NCBI GenBank assembly: GCA_947095535.1
Contig: OX352774.1
Coordinates: 240,399,825-240,463,824, forward strand
Source: Poecilobothrus nobilitatus
Taxonomy: Eukaryota > Arthropoda > Insecta > Diptera > Dolichopodidae
DNA length: 64,000 nucleotides
Direction: 5' to 3'
The notes beneath the pieces are model-generated. The model did not search any database. It saw only the letters and a program-made list of their open reading frames with translations, and was not told where the DNA came from. Of this stretch, positions 37,056 to 50,197 are shown piece by piece; positions within the stretch are counted from its first letter, which is position 1; the number at the start of each line of letters is the position of its first letter. A program made the position numbers and the translations under genes.

Positions 37056-38033
37056 TTTTTAGTACATTTTTCAAAAATTTTTTGAGAAAATTTTTCTATT
37101 AGTTTTACTTTGTGCGTCTGTCCATCTGTTAACGAAACTTCTACATCGTTTAAGATATATCAATAACATTTTAACAATGCATAGCCCTACTGGTTACGGA
37201 GCTATAGTACCACAAATTTTGAAAAAAGAATTTTTAAATTTGTACATTTCGGCTTCTGCTCTACATATTTTCATTCTAAAAACGCCACATCAACATGTTG
37301 ACAACATCTTTTGAAATCAATATCAACAAAGATGACAACATCTTTATAAATCAATATCAAAATTAAACAAATTTTTAAAATTTTTTATTTAAATTTACCG
37401 TTATGTAAAAATAAAATTTTGCAAGTTCATATGTTCGCAACGGTTTTAGAGAAAGAAAAGATCTTTTAGAATTAGCATTAGTTGCCTCGGAAATCTCCTT
37501 TTTTGTACCACTCCTTCTTTAAGAGCCATTAGGGGCCAAAAATTTTAAATTTCCTATTTTCAGAAACCTGTAACTTAGGCACCTGTACAAATTCTTACAA
37601 ATTAATATACAAATATACAGCTTTAATATTATATTTTTATATTTCCTAACAGATTTTCCGAATTATTTAAGGTTTTCTAAAAATTGAAAAACTAAAATTT
37701 GATTTTTCAAAACAATTTTTCTTATGTTATATACAATATTCTATTTAATTTCAAAATTTGGTGCAACTCCGACCAGCTATAGAATCTTGAAATTTTAAGA
37801 GAAGAAAAATTTTTTAGAATTAACATAACTTACCTCAGAAATTGTTTTTGTACCTCCCCCTTTTTAACAGCTATAATAAAATATTGAAAATTTTTTAAAC
37901 AACTGTAACTTAATAAATTAACTTAATAATTTCCTTAAACTGAAGAATTTTGATGCAAGTCACAATTCCTAACTGTTTTTATTGTCTTTTGGAAAATGTG
38001 CCCTTTTAAAAACCCATGCTTTTCATCCTTCTT
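37056..38033 (+). mobile_element. C-family element, old degenerate copy
   Basis: 5' TTTTTAGTACATTTTTCAAA, then GTGCGTCTGTCCATCTG, AAACTTCTACATCG and TTACGGAGCTATAG; one module; 3' TTTTGGAAAATGTGC followed by a mutated hairpin (AAAACCCATGCTTTT) and CATCCTTCTTA. A local duplication of ACAACATCTTT/AAATCAATATCAA lies near 37305-37365. Most diverged of the C copies with both ends. Confidence 0.7.
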
Positions 38034-39790
38034 AATTAATAAGTGTTAAATATCCGATTTTAATGAGTAAATTCTATATAAAATTATAATTCGACTTCAA
38101 AAAACAAATCAGTGAGCCATAAGCAAATACTAATCGAAAAATAGTTTAAGAGTGGGATATATTTCAATAATCATTATGAGTGTATTTTATTAAACCTTAT
38201 TCTTTTGTTTGTCTATTTATAAACAATTTCAAATTTTTCCCCCATGAAAATTTAAGTTCCACTTATTAATTAAAAAAGCAAGAAAAAAGAAGAAGAAAAG
38301 AAAAACAGAAAAAGAATGTAAACGATTCGATAGACTCATTAATTAACAATTTACCAATTGTTTTATTGAAACACATATTATATATAGAAGCCAATATGTT
38401 TTTTTTTTTTTTTTTGCCAAAATAATTTATTGAACTTCCTTTAATTAAATTTAAAATAAAAATTCAAAATGAAATGAAATGAAACGAATTGAAACGATAG
38501 ACCTCAAAAACAATCAAACAATAATTTTAAAGTTGAATTTATTTGAAAGACAAAGCAAAAAAAAAAACACTTTGCTTTTATTTTATTGAAGTAAAGCTGT
38601 AATTGTAGATCCCAAAGAAACCAAAAATTTTAGAAAACTTTTTTGAAAAAAAAAAAGTCAGAGTACATACAAAAGGACTCCTCCACAAGGAACTTTCTTT
38701 ATATTTTCTAAAAAAAAAAAATGTGCCATCGATTCGTTTACTTCTCTTTCATTTGGTTAATAAACCACTCCAAAACAAACAAAATATTCAATTCTATACA
38801 ATGATGTATTTGGATACATGACTGTATATTAGAAAGTTCATTTAATAAATTCAATTTTTAAATATATATATATATATATATTCATACCTATACATGCTTT
38901 TAGGAAACTCTATGTTAAATCGAGTCCTTTAGAGATTTTCTAAAATAATGAAAAAAAAAAACAAAAGAAAACAAAAAAATTGGTTCATTTTTTTCTGTAT
39001 TATTAGTGTTTTTCATTGAAAAAAAAAATATTGAACCGAGAAAATAAAAACCGCACTATCGTTTCTTCTATTTTGTCTCTCCATTATCACAGTTTCCAAG
39101 GTATACCAAACCTGATCAACAAACAGTAAAATCAAAAAAAAAAAAAACATTAAATTGAATAAACCACAAGGATATACAAAACACTAACAAAACAAAGAAA
39201 GTATAAAGGATAAAAAAAAAAAAAAACAATACAACAAAAAATTTCTAAAACTGTTTTTGACTATAGCGATTGTTTTTTCTTTTATTTTTATTTATAAGAG
39301 AGAAAAAAAAAAAAGAGGAGGTGACTTTTTAAAGAGCTATAAATATATTACTTTGTTTTCTTCTGAAATAATGTCCTTCCCCAGTTAAATACATCTAATG
39401 AAGAAAATTAAAGTAAACAGGAAAAAGATTAGAATTAAGTTAAAATTTTTTATTAAACTGATTGTTAAACAATTTTACTTGGTTTTTGGTATGATTTCAA
39501 AAAATCTAACTATAGAATTTTACAAAATTCTTTAATTGAAAATATTTATATGTTTTTTTTTTTATCCTAAAGTATTATAAATTCATACTTTTTCATAGTA
39601 ATGTATCTTTTTCAAAATTAAATTGAAAATTTTTAAAATTAGCAAAATTTATTGAATATCAGTATTCAGTCACCAACACTTAGTGAATAGCAGTACACAT
39701 GAAGCATTTGAACAAACTGACATTCATATTTAAAAAATTATAAATTTTTAATAATATGCACAGCTCATTTAACATGAACGTCATCATTTT
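38034..39790. other. AT-rich spacer
   Basis: Long A/T runs, a short AATGA-type tract near 38468-38490 and a TA microsatellite at about 38861-38880. No gene recognised. Confidence 0.55.
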
Positions 39791-41112
39791 AAAACAAGTA
39801 AAAGTAACAGTAAGTCGATGTAACCGACTTATTTATACCCTACACCTAAAAAATTCAAATTAAATTAAAAATCCATAAGTTATTTTAGTTAGGTATTTAA
39901 TATAACTAAGCTAAAAAAATAAATGCTTTTACAACCTTTGTACAAAATTTCAGATTTCTATCTCTATTAAATTCGAAAATATGCTTGTTAGGTCTTGGGA
40001 AGTGTGTGAAGGCACGCGGACCACAACCCCAATTCATCTCAAATTTTAGAGACATCAATAGGGTAGAACATTCTTATATCAAATTTCAAGTTTATATATT
40101 TATTAATTTCGAAGATATGCTTGTTTGGTCTTGGGAGTTGTGTGGCAGATACCCGAACAACCATTCTAATTCATCTTAAATTTTGGACAAATTAGGGATT
40201 CAGGAAACAACACCCTTGTACCAAATTTGAAGTTTCTGTCTTTATTAATTTCGAAGATAATCTTGTTCGGTTTTGGGAGTTGTATGGGAGGTACCCGAAC
40301 GACCACTCCAATTCATCTCAAATTTTAGGCAAATCAGGGATTTAGGAAACAGCACCCTCGTATCAAATTTAAAGTTTTTATCTTTATTAATTTCGAAGAT
40401 ATGCTTGTTCGGTTTTGGGAGTTGTATGGGAGGTACCCGAACGACCACTCCAATTCATCTCAAATTTTAGGCAAATCAGGGATTTAGGAAACAGCACCCT
40501 CGTACCAAATTTGAAGTTCCTATCTTTATTAATTTCGAAGATATGCTTGTTCGGTTTTGGGAGTTGTATGGGAGGTAGTCGAACAGCTCCTCCAACTCAT
40601 CTTAAATTTTGGACAAATCGAAGGGAATTCAAGAAACAACATCCTAGTACCAAATTTGAAGTTTCTATCTTTATTAATTTCGAAGATATGCTTGTTTGGT
40701 TTTGGGAGTTGTATGGGAGGTACCCGAAGGACGACTCCAATTCGTCTCAAATTTTAGCCAAATCAGGGATTTAGGAAACAGCACCCTCGTATCAAATTTG
40801 AAGTTCCTATCTTTATTAATTTCGAAGATATGCTTGTTCCGTTTTGGGAGTTGTATGGGAGGTACTCGAACGCATGGTCCGATTTCGCCCATTTACAATC
40901 CCCGCCTTACCTTAGTCATTGTTAACCTGCAGTATAAATTTCATCAAGATAGCATCATTATTACGGACGGACGGACATCGCTAAATCGACTCAGGCGGTG
41001 ATCCTGATTCAGAATATATATACATGTCTATACCTAACTCGCTTCCTTTTGGTGGTTACAAACATCATACCAAAGTTAATATACCCTATACTTAATGTGT
41101 AGGGTATAAAAA
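39791..41112 (-). mobile_element. A-family Helentron-like element, copy A2
   Basis: Minus-strand counterpart of A1. The 5' end is at 41112 (TTTTTATACCCTACACATTA), GTCCGTCCGTCC lies near 40968, and the 142-bp array follows. The 3' subterminal repeat lies at about 39834-39845, the hairpin (AAGTCGGTTACATCGACTT) at 39812-39830, and the 3' end AAACAAG at 39791. Its length (1,322 bp) is almost identical to A1 (1,321 bp). Homology to A1 includes the 40 bp past the inner TATACCC repeat, which confirms that the true 3' boundary is the CTTGTTT end. Confidence 0.85.
40010..40870. repeat. 142-bp minisatellite in A2
   Basis: The marker ACCCGAAC (reverse-complement phase) lies at 40151, 40293 and 40435, with variants at 40577, 40722 and 40864. 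Spacings are 142, 142, 142, 145 and 142. All overlapping open frames of 64-119 codons derive from this array. Confidence 0.95.
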
Positions 41113-43636
41113 GACATTTTTTGCTCATGCTCAATTTTTGTTTTAAGCTTCCAATTTCTGTTTTCTAATGCATATCATAAATTCCATTAATAATCTATCT
41201 ATGACTTATTTTTGACATCTGTCTTTAATTTTTATTTAAAACATAAAAAAAAACAAATCAAATCAAATAAATTTTTAAAAATTCTCTTAATAATCATGAC
41301 TCATATTCAATTACCTTAAAAAAAAGAAAAAATACATAAGAATTTAGAAAAATTATTACATTTACATCATTCCAAATACAAAATCTTCATAATTTTTTTT
41401 TTATGATTATTTATGTGTTTTTTTTTTTTTTTTTTTTTATATGATATCATTCAAGCATAAAAAATTGATTGGATTTCTTGCAAAAATGCAATACAATTTC
41501 ATCTTCACCTTCAACTTAACCTCTCAATTTATAACAATTACATTTTATTTTATTTTTTCTTTTGTTTTCTTTCTTCTTTTAAATATATTTTTTGTTTTTG
41601 GTTTTTTTTAATAGCTGTTATGAAAGTAAAGACATAAAATAAAACAAAAAAAAAACGAAATTGAAATTGAAAAAAATTTCAAAATAAAAAACAAATAAGG
41701 ATATTGAAAATCTTAAAGAAGTTGTAAATTCTAAAACCACAGAAAATTGAAAAAAATTTTCCAATAAAATTCCAATAATTTTATTTTATGGTCTTTTTTT
41801 GTGGATTTATCAAAAAAAAAAAAAAAACAAAAAAACAAAAAAAATACAAAGAAAAACTCGTATTCTATGATTTATATCTTTTCTCGTCGAATCTTTTTCC
41901 TATGTTTTGATTGTTTTAAAAGGTTTTAAGGATGTAATAAACAAAATTACAAAATTCCATTTAAGCGCAATAACTTTGTCGTAATTTTATGAAATTTCTA
42001 TTTATACCATTTATTTATTTTTTGTTTTTTTTTTTTTTTTTGTAAGAAAGGAAAAAAAGGAAACAAGGATAGGACATTATCGTTTAATTTTTATAGCATT
42101 ATACAGCTTGACTTAAGGTAGTATATTGGATTTAGTTTAGAAATCTTTCATATAAATGCAAAAAATCATATCGTAAAATGACAGTGCTGTCAATTAACGT
42201 CTTTTTTTTTTGTTTTTGTCAAAGTCTAAAATCATATCTGAATAAGATTTCAGTAACATATTTTAAATGTTGAATTTTCCTTTTTTTTTTGTCTTAAACT
42301 CAAAACTGCTAAGCTTTTCTTTATTGTAATGAGATGCTAAACCAAAAATCGTTGTTTACGTTGTTTTACTAGTAAAATAAAATTAAACTTAATAAAAATT
42401 TTTAACAGCTATAAGAATTCTTCCATTAAAAATGTTATTAAAAAAAAATGTTCTAAAACATTAAAAATTTTCTTTACTCTTTAGTTTTCTTCAAGTATTT
42501 TTTATATATATTCTGAAAATTTTTTTTTAAAAAATAACATTACGTTTGAAAGAGATGCTATAATATAAAATTTCGATTTTTACATACATTTTGTTTAGAA
42601 TTGCATACGAAAAAAATAATCTAAAAAAAAATATTTAAACTCTATAACTCTATAATATTTTTATGATTAAGTTTTAAGTTTTATAATTTACTTACAATTT
42701 AATAGATATTTTGTTTTTTTTTTTTAATTTATGAGTTTCGCAAAGTAGTGAATCTATAATTTATCTCTATCTATAAATCTCGCTATCTATAAAAAATAAA
42801 AAAAAATCAATGAAAAAATACAAAAAAACAATTCTTTATATAGGATTTAAATAACGTTTTTTTTTTTTTTTTGCAAATATTTTTAAGATACTAAAAAACA
42901 AACTTGAAGAATATTAAAATTTATAGATTGATTGGATAGGAATAAAGAATAAAATTAAAATGAAATAAATATCTACCGATTTAATCAGTTAATGCAAAGA
43001 AAATTATTTTAAAACCTTGGTGTTTTTCTTTTTTTTGTTATTTATTTGTTGTATTTTGCAGAATTCTAAAAATGATATTAAATTCACTTTAAAGGAAAAA
43101 AATTTTCATATTATATTTTATCCTTTTCAAAATTCCAAAAGAAATGATCGTGAATAGAAAAAATATTTTGATTTATTTCAATTTTAAAATAGAAAAATAT
43201 AAAAATATTTTCTATTTTTTTTTTTTATTTATTTTGCACAATAAATATTTAAAGGATAATGAATGTATCCTGTTTTTATTATTTCCTTCCTTTTAAAATA
43301 TTAAATATTTAAATTTAAATTTAAATGAAATTTTTTATTGTAGTCGGAAAGAATAATATTAAAATTTTTAAATAATAATAACCAATGTTCGTGTAAAATA
43401 ATTAAAAAAAAAATAAACAAAAAATTTTAAAATGCAATTTTATATTTTTATAATAAATTTTAAAATTTTTTAATTCAAAACAATTAAACATCTATAAAAA
43501 CATATACGAGTAAAGGTGGCATAAAATGCACATATTTTGACGGGAGCCACCAAAAGGCATTTGGATGGTCAATGATCCCCAATATTATCACAATGCTCTT
43601 TCTACTAACATCAATTGGCCTTCAAAGCCTAAAAAA
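41113..43636. other. AT-rich spacer
   Basis: Homopolymer tracts (for example poly-T near 41418-41439 and 42861-42873), no gene. A less biased patch at 43510-43630 borders the B2 element and is unassigned. Confidence 0.55.
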
Positions 43637-45292
43637 ACGAGGAAGAATACAGTTGCCTTTGTCAACTCTTAGATACCCGTACGAACCGTTAGTATGTTCA
43701 CAGCCTGTCACTCTGCTTACAATATTATTTTTTTAATATTTTAATATTTTAAAATAATTTGGGTGAATTTTATAATTTCTAGAATTATGGGTTGTACATA
43801 TATTTAAACTATATGTTTATACATTCTTCAAAAGCAGATTTTAACCTTCCACATAACGATTATCAATCCAAAACTTTTTCAAATATTCTATAGTACCATT
43901 TAATACTAAGCGGTAAATGTATATTAAATTTACTTAGTACAAAATAGTAAATATAATTTTAAATATTATATTATATTATATTTAAATATTCCATTGACAG
44001 AATAATTTCTTATAAGTACAATAAAATACATATATGTATGTATGTAAATACGGCGCTATATAATATACATACATACTCTTATCATTCATTCACTAGTGAC
44101 ATATACGATATGTAAATAAACATGATATTATATAAGTATGTATATATATCAATATCATATAAATAAAAATTCTTCAAGCAACCGTTATGTTGTTTATTTA
44201 TTTACATTTTTTTGTACTACGCATTATATCCTCAACAATTTCAAATTATCGAGTAAAACAAAATGTAAAAAATTTGTTGAAGAAATTTGTTAGAAAATTT
44301 GAAAAAATCAAGTAACACTTTCGTCAATTATAAAGTAACCCTATATTTATACCCGTACGATAGGATCGGGTATAATAAAATTACTCCTCCGTTTGTAACA
44401 CCTCGAAATAAGCGAGCTAGATATACCTTCAAAGGTATGGATCGGATCAGAAAAAAATTCTAAGACTTTTGAGCCATGTCCGTCCGTCCGTCCGTCCGTC
44501 CGTCCGTCAGCACGCTAACTCAAAAACTAAGAAAGCTAGAATCTTGAAATTTACACAAAATATTTTGGGAGTAATTTGTAGGTTCCCTATTTTTTTTGGT
44601 TGAGTTTGGACGAAGCCTTAGGGTAGCTCTCGAACACCTAACTTTTAGATCCCGACATTTTTTTTGCAATAGAGCTATGAAATTTTAACTACTGATAGAT
44701 CTCACAAAAATATTAATTTTATTTTTAATAACTTTTTTTTGTAGCCCTACCCGTTACGGAGCTACAGCTCCCCAAAGGTTCAAAAAAGCTCTATATTTAA
44801 ATTGTTATAGCACAAGTTGTATAAGGTATATCTTCATTTTGAAAACGGCAAACGATTACTACTTTTATTAGATTTAAAAATATATATACAATAAATATAT
44901 ATTTGTGGCATACGGTGTCTTAATTTACCGTTATGCGAAACTCAAATTTTGCAAAATCCTTTAACCCTTCTATCTTCTAAACGGTTTAAGTTGGAAACCT
45001 GAAATTTTGACACAAGTTAGATCTTTGAAAATAAGTATGAGTTATTTCAGAAATTTTTAAAATAGGGAACCTACAAATTACTCCTAAAATATTTTGTGTA
45101 AATTTCAAGAGTTTAGCTTTCTTAGTTTTTGAGTTAGCGTGCTGACGGACGGACGGACATGGCTCAAACGTCTTAGAATTTTTTTCTGATCCGATCCATA
45201 CCTTTGAAGGTATATCTAGCTCGCTTATTTCGAGGTGTTACAAACGGAGGAGTAATTTTATTATACCCGATCCTATCGTACGGGTATAAAAA
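43637..45292 (-). mobile_element. B-family Helentron-like element B2, rearranged and palindromic
   Basis: Minus-strand element with its 3' end at 43637 (CTTCCTCGTT reversed) and hairpin AGTTGCCTTTGTCAACT at 43651-43667. The 3' half runs to 44345. The stretch 44346-45057 is a 5' half in the opposite, plus orientation. 45058-45292 is a second 5' end in minus orientation. The two 5' ends form inverted arms: 252 bp (44346-44597) against 236 bp (45057-45292), differing by 16 bp, exactly four GTCC units (seven against three). Each starts ATACCCGTACG. It lacks the LINE found in B1 and so shows the empty target (44154-44166). Confidence 0.8.
44478..44508. repeat. GTCC microsatellite in B2
   Basis: Seven tandem GTCC units in the plus-oriented 5' half; the mirrored arm near 45145-45160 has three. 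Confidence 0.9.
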
Positions 45293-45700
45293 CACCCTGT
45301 TTTATACATACTTTATAGTAGTGGGTATTTGCTCCGAATAGATTAAAAGTTGGATGTCAGAATTCAAAATAATCTAAAGAGAAACTAATAGAATTTCAGT
45401 TGTCTATTCCAATGTAATTCAAATCCCAGATGGGATAATTCGTTTTATTTAAAATTCCTTTGTAGTACGAACATGGTGAATATCAAATCATCTCCCACCT
45501 CATGTGTTATATATACAACGTCTAAATATATTGAAAGTCAACTTTAACAACTTTGTTCACAATATGCTATGCAACTTAACAACTTTGTTCACGAACCGTC
45601 AATTTGAAATAAATTTTCATTCTCTTAACTAAACTTCAGTATATCAGTACTAAAGGACATTTTTTTTAAATTTGAAATTTTTTTTAAATGAAATTACTTA
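45293..45700. other. AT-rich spacer between B2 and C
   Basis: No gene seen. CTTAACAACTTTGTTCAC is duplicated at about 45541-45560 and 45574-45592. Confidence 0.5.
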
Positions 45701-47499
45701 AAAACAAGGTAGAATGTAAACCAACGGTTTTTAAAATCGCACATTTCCAAAACTCAATACAAACTGTTTAGAAGTGTGACTTACACAAAAATTTGAAAAT
45801 TTCATGTAATAAGAAAAAACTTGAAAATAGGACATTTTTGAGATTTTGAGGGGCCGTAAGTCCGGAATCCTATATAACTAAGAAAAGCTGTTAACACACG
45901 TAAAAATATATTATTGAAGCTTTAATTTTTATGTCTTGCCGAAGAAAAATTTTTACAGGTGCCTAAGTTACAGGTGTCTAAAAATAGCAAATTTTCAATT
46001 TTTCAGGCGTAATAACTCTTAAAGAGGGGGCGTTACCAAAAAATTTTCTGAGGAAACTTATACTAATTCTAAAAGTTCTTTCTTGTCTCAAAATTTCAGG
46101 TTCCTATCTAAAGGGGTACCGGAGTTATGAAAAAAGAAATTTCATCCAAAATGTGGTTTTCACATAACGGTAAATTTAAAACGTAAATTACAAAATATTA
46201 CATAATTTTGATATTGTTTTATATAGATAATAAAATTTTCGATCTTCTACCGGTTTTAGATTGCAAAACTATTACGCAAAGCCCGAGATATATACATCTG
46301 AAAATGGGGCTTTTTTACAATTTTGAAGAGCTGCAGCTTTGGAACTCTTTACAACTAAAATAAACCTTTCACACACGTAAAAGTATATTATTGTAGCTTT
46401 AATTTTCATGTCTTGCCGAAGCAAAATTTTTACAGGTGCCTAAGTTACAGGTGTCTAAAAATAGCTAATTTTAAATTTTTGAGGCGTAATAACTCTTAAA
46501 GCGGGGGCGTTACCAAAAAATTTTCTGAGGAAACTTATACTAATTCTAAAAGTTCTTTCTTGTCTCAAAATTTCAGGTTCCTATCTAAAGGGGTGCCGGA
46601 GTTATGAAAAAAGAAATTTCATGCAAAATGTGGTTTTCACATAACGGTAAATTTAAAACGTAAATTACAAAATATTACATAATTTTGATATTGTTTTATA
46701 TAGATAATAAAATTTTCGATCTTCTACCGGTTTTCGATTGCAAAACTATTACGCAGAGCCCGAGATATATACATCTGAAAATGGGGATTTTTTACAATTT
46801 TGAAGAGCTGCAGCTTTGGAACCCTTTGCAACTAAAATAAACCTTTCACACACGTAAAAATATATTATTGTAGCTTTAATTTTTACATCTTGCAGTAAAA
46901 TGTGTGCAGGTTCCTAAGTTACAGGTGTTTAAAAATAGCAAATTTTCAATTTTTTAGCCCTAATAGCTCATAAACAGGGGGTGGTCCGAAAAAATTTTCT
47001 GAGCAAACTTATACTAATTCTAAAAGTTCTTTCTTGCCTCAAAATTTCAAGCTTCTATCTAGAAGCGTGCCGGAGTTATGAAAGTAGAAAAATCATGCAA
47101 AATTTGGTTTTCACATAACGGTAAATTTAAATACTAAATTTAAAAAAATTGTATAATTTTGATATAAATTTACAAAGTTAAAAGAAATACCTGTCGAATG
47201 ACGTTTTCAGATTGAAAAAATCTTAATCAGAACATAAGATATATGCATTTAAAAATAGGGCTTTTTCAAAGTTTGAGGGGGTGTAGCTCCGTAATAGGGG
47301 GAGCTACATGAAAAAGTTGTTCCACAAAATTATTTTTTTTATGAGACCTACCTATGGTTAAAATTTTTTTTCTCTATCTTCAACGGTGTAGAAGTTTTGT
47401 AAACAGACGGACGGACGGACGGACGGACGGACGGACGGACGGACAGAGTGAAACTAATAAGCACATTTTTTCAAAATTTTTTTGGAAATGTGCTAAAAA
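45701..47499 (-). mobile_element. C-family Helentron-like element, complete, three-module form
   Basis: 3' end AAACAAGGTAGAATG at 45702, hairpin AAACC-AAC-GGTTT at 45718-45730, subterminal CGCACATTTCCAAAA, 5' end TTTTTAGCACATTTCC at 47499. Module boundaries (CACACGTAAAA) lie near 45894, 46372 and 46850, 478 bp apart, one module more than the copy at 29784. A long GGAC run lies at about 47407-47453. Over the first 195 bp it differs from the copy at 59384 at only about two positions. Non-coding, non-autonomous. Confidence 0.88.
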
Positions 47500-48937
47500 T
47501 GTACATATAAAAACTGTAATTGTTTAAATTAAAATGCAGCATTTTGAGTTAAAAAACGAAATAAGCAATTTTTTTTGATTTTATAAAACCTAAAAATACC
47601 TTTATGAATTAACTACCCTATTAATATCTTTATGAATTTAAAATTTCTGTGCAAACGATATTTTTATAAAAACACGGTTATTATTATGTTTTAGAAGACG
47701 CCCCTGATTTATTGAGTATTGGGATCTCAATATATACCTATTATTTATTTTATAAGATGGCCCTGATTTATGTAATATTGAAAATTTTATATGTTACATT
47801 TTATGTTTACTCAAATAAAAAATCCTAAAATGACAAACTATCATTTCAAAATTTTATTTATGTATCTAGAAAATAAACCAAAAAAAAAAGAAAAAGGAAA
47901 ATTTAAAATTTAATGGAAACAAAAGAACAAAAAAAGAGCGTCGTATTTGAATATATAATAGATATAGATTATACTATATGATACAATATGTATGTATATT
48001 CTTTATATGGGTTTTTTTTATAAAAATGGAAAATTAATAATGAAAATCATAAAATTTTTGAAAAATATTGATATTGTAAAATGGCTGTACTAAATATTTA
48101 TCATTTCAAAAAAAAAAAATGAAAATCGGTTGAGTAAAGTGATTTTCAATATTTATCATTTACAGATTAAATATTATAATTTTTTAAAAACTAATGATTT
48201 ATTGTTAATGATAAAATTTTATAGTACATTTTTGTCTCCTTCTTTTAACTAAAACAATCTCTCTGACGTTTAATTTATATAATTATAATTATACTACTAA
48301 ACTTATCAGTTGTTATTAATATACATGAATTGCATGTACATGAGTTGTTATTAATATACATTATTATATTCCCTTCAATGAAATATTTATATATATATAT
48401 ATTATATACTCTGTTCTCATTCTTGTTTTTGTTGTTGTTTTTTTTTTTTTTTTTTCTGAATAGCATCATCACAATAACATTATACCGCATTTAAAATTTT
48501 ACAACCACGGCAACACTTTTTAGTTTTTTTTTTTTGGCCGCTTTAAAGTACATGTAAAATTTGGTCCAGAACACACATAGCTTATCTACTTATGTGGTCA
48601 ACTATTCAGAAAAACTGGAATTTCCCTCTCTAACAATCTAGATCGAAATTTAACGAGAATAAATTTTGAAAGGAAACAGATAGAAACTAGAAAATATTAT
48701 ATTTAAATTCCAATTAATTTGAGCTCAAAATAATGAATCACTCTCTTTCTCTCTCCGAGGATTCTAATTATATGTGGTTGTTTCCTAATTATGTGGTAAA
48801 AGAACAGAAGTTTTTTTTAACTTTTATAAATTATTCACTCTTTACGTACGTATACAGACTGTATAGGAAGATATCATAAAATATCTTAATTCGTTTAAAA
48901 GTAAACTTAAAAAAAAATTTCTGTTAAATAGTATACA
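47500..48937. other. AT-rich spacer
   Basis: A less biased patch at 48530-48800 is unassigned. No gene recognised. Confidence 0.5.
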
Positions 48938-49979
48938 TTTTTATACCCGTACGATAGGATCGGGTATAATAAAATTACTCCTCCGTTTGTAACACCTCGA
49001 AATAAGCGAGCTAGATATACCTTCAAAGGTATGGATCGGATCAGAAAACAATTCTAAGACGATTGAGCCATGTCCGTCCGTCCGTCAGCACGCTAACTCA
49101 AAAACTAAGAAAGCTAGAATCTTCAAATTTACACAAAATATTCTAGGAGTAATTTGTAGGTTCCCTATTTTTTGTTGTTGAGTTTGGACCAAAACTTAGG
49201 GTAGCTCTCGAACACCGAACTATTAGATAACCACATTTTTTTTGAAATAGAGCTATGAAATTTTAACCGCTGATAGATCTCACAAAAATATTAATTTTAC
49301 TTTTTATAACTTTTTTTTGTAGCCCAACCAGTTACGGAGTTACAGCTCCCCAAAGGTTCAAAAAAGCTCTATATTTAAATTGTTATAGCACAAGTTATAT
49401 AAGGTATATCTTCATTTTGAAAACGCCAAACGATTACTACTTTTATTAGCTTTAAAAGTATATATACAATAAATATATATTTGTGGCATACGGTGTCTTA
49501 ATTTACCGTTATGCGAAACTCAAATTTTGCAAAATCCTTTAACCCTTCTATCTTCTAAACAGTTTAAGTGGGAAACTTGAAATTTTAACAGAAGTTAGAT
49601 CTTTGAAAATAAGTGTGAGTCATTTCAGATTTTTTTTTTGTATCACTCCCCGTTTAAGAGCTGTAAGGGGTCAAAAACTGAAAATTTCCTATTTTTAAAC
49701 ACCTGTAACTTGAACACCTGTTAAAATTTTTTTGAAGTAATACACAAAAATTAAAGCTTCAAAATTATACTCTTATTTCTGTTAACAACTTTATTTAATA
49801 ATATAGGGTTACTTTATAATTGACGAAAGTGTTACTTGATTTTTTCAAATTTTCTAACAAAATCTTCAACAAATTTTTTGCATTTTGTTTTACTCGATAA
49901 TTTGAAATTGTTGAAGATATAATGCATAGTACAAAAAAATGTAAATAAATAAACAACATAACGGTTGCTTGAAGAATTT

Positions 49980-49992
49980 TTATTTCTATGAT
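49980..49992. repeat. Target-site duplication, left copy
   Basis: TTATTTCTATGAT; identical copy at 54530-54542. The uninterrupted B2 copy has the same site with one difference (reverse complement at 44154-44166). Confidence 0.9.
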
Positions 49993-50166
49993 GAAACAAA
50001 AACCTTATCTGAAAATTTTGTTATTAATAAAACTTAAAGCTAGTTAATTATACTACTTAGCCTAATTTAATTCAATATGAAAAATATATCTTAGTTCTAT
50101 CAACGTTTTGGAATTTTACAATTTTATTCAGTTTTAAAGAAAATATTTTAATATTTATTTACTATT

Positions 50167-50169
<3 letters not shown>

Positions 50170-50197
<28 letters not shown>

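Noticed and set aside
39985..41001. Frames of 64-119 codons, similar to those at 31-32 kb
   Set aside because: Same 142-bp array in the inverted A2 copy.
31184..41112. A single giant transposon with 1.3-kb terminal inverted repeats
   Set aside because: Each arm is a complete A element with its own 5' and 3' signatures, and the interval contains only other repeats and no transposase or polymerase.
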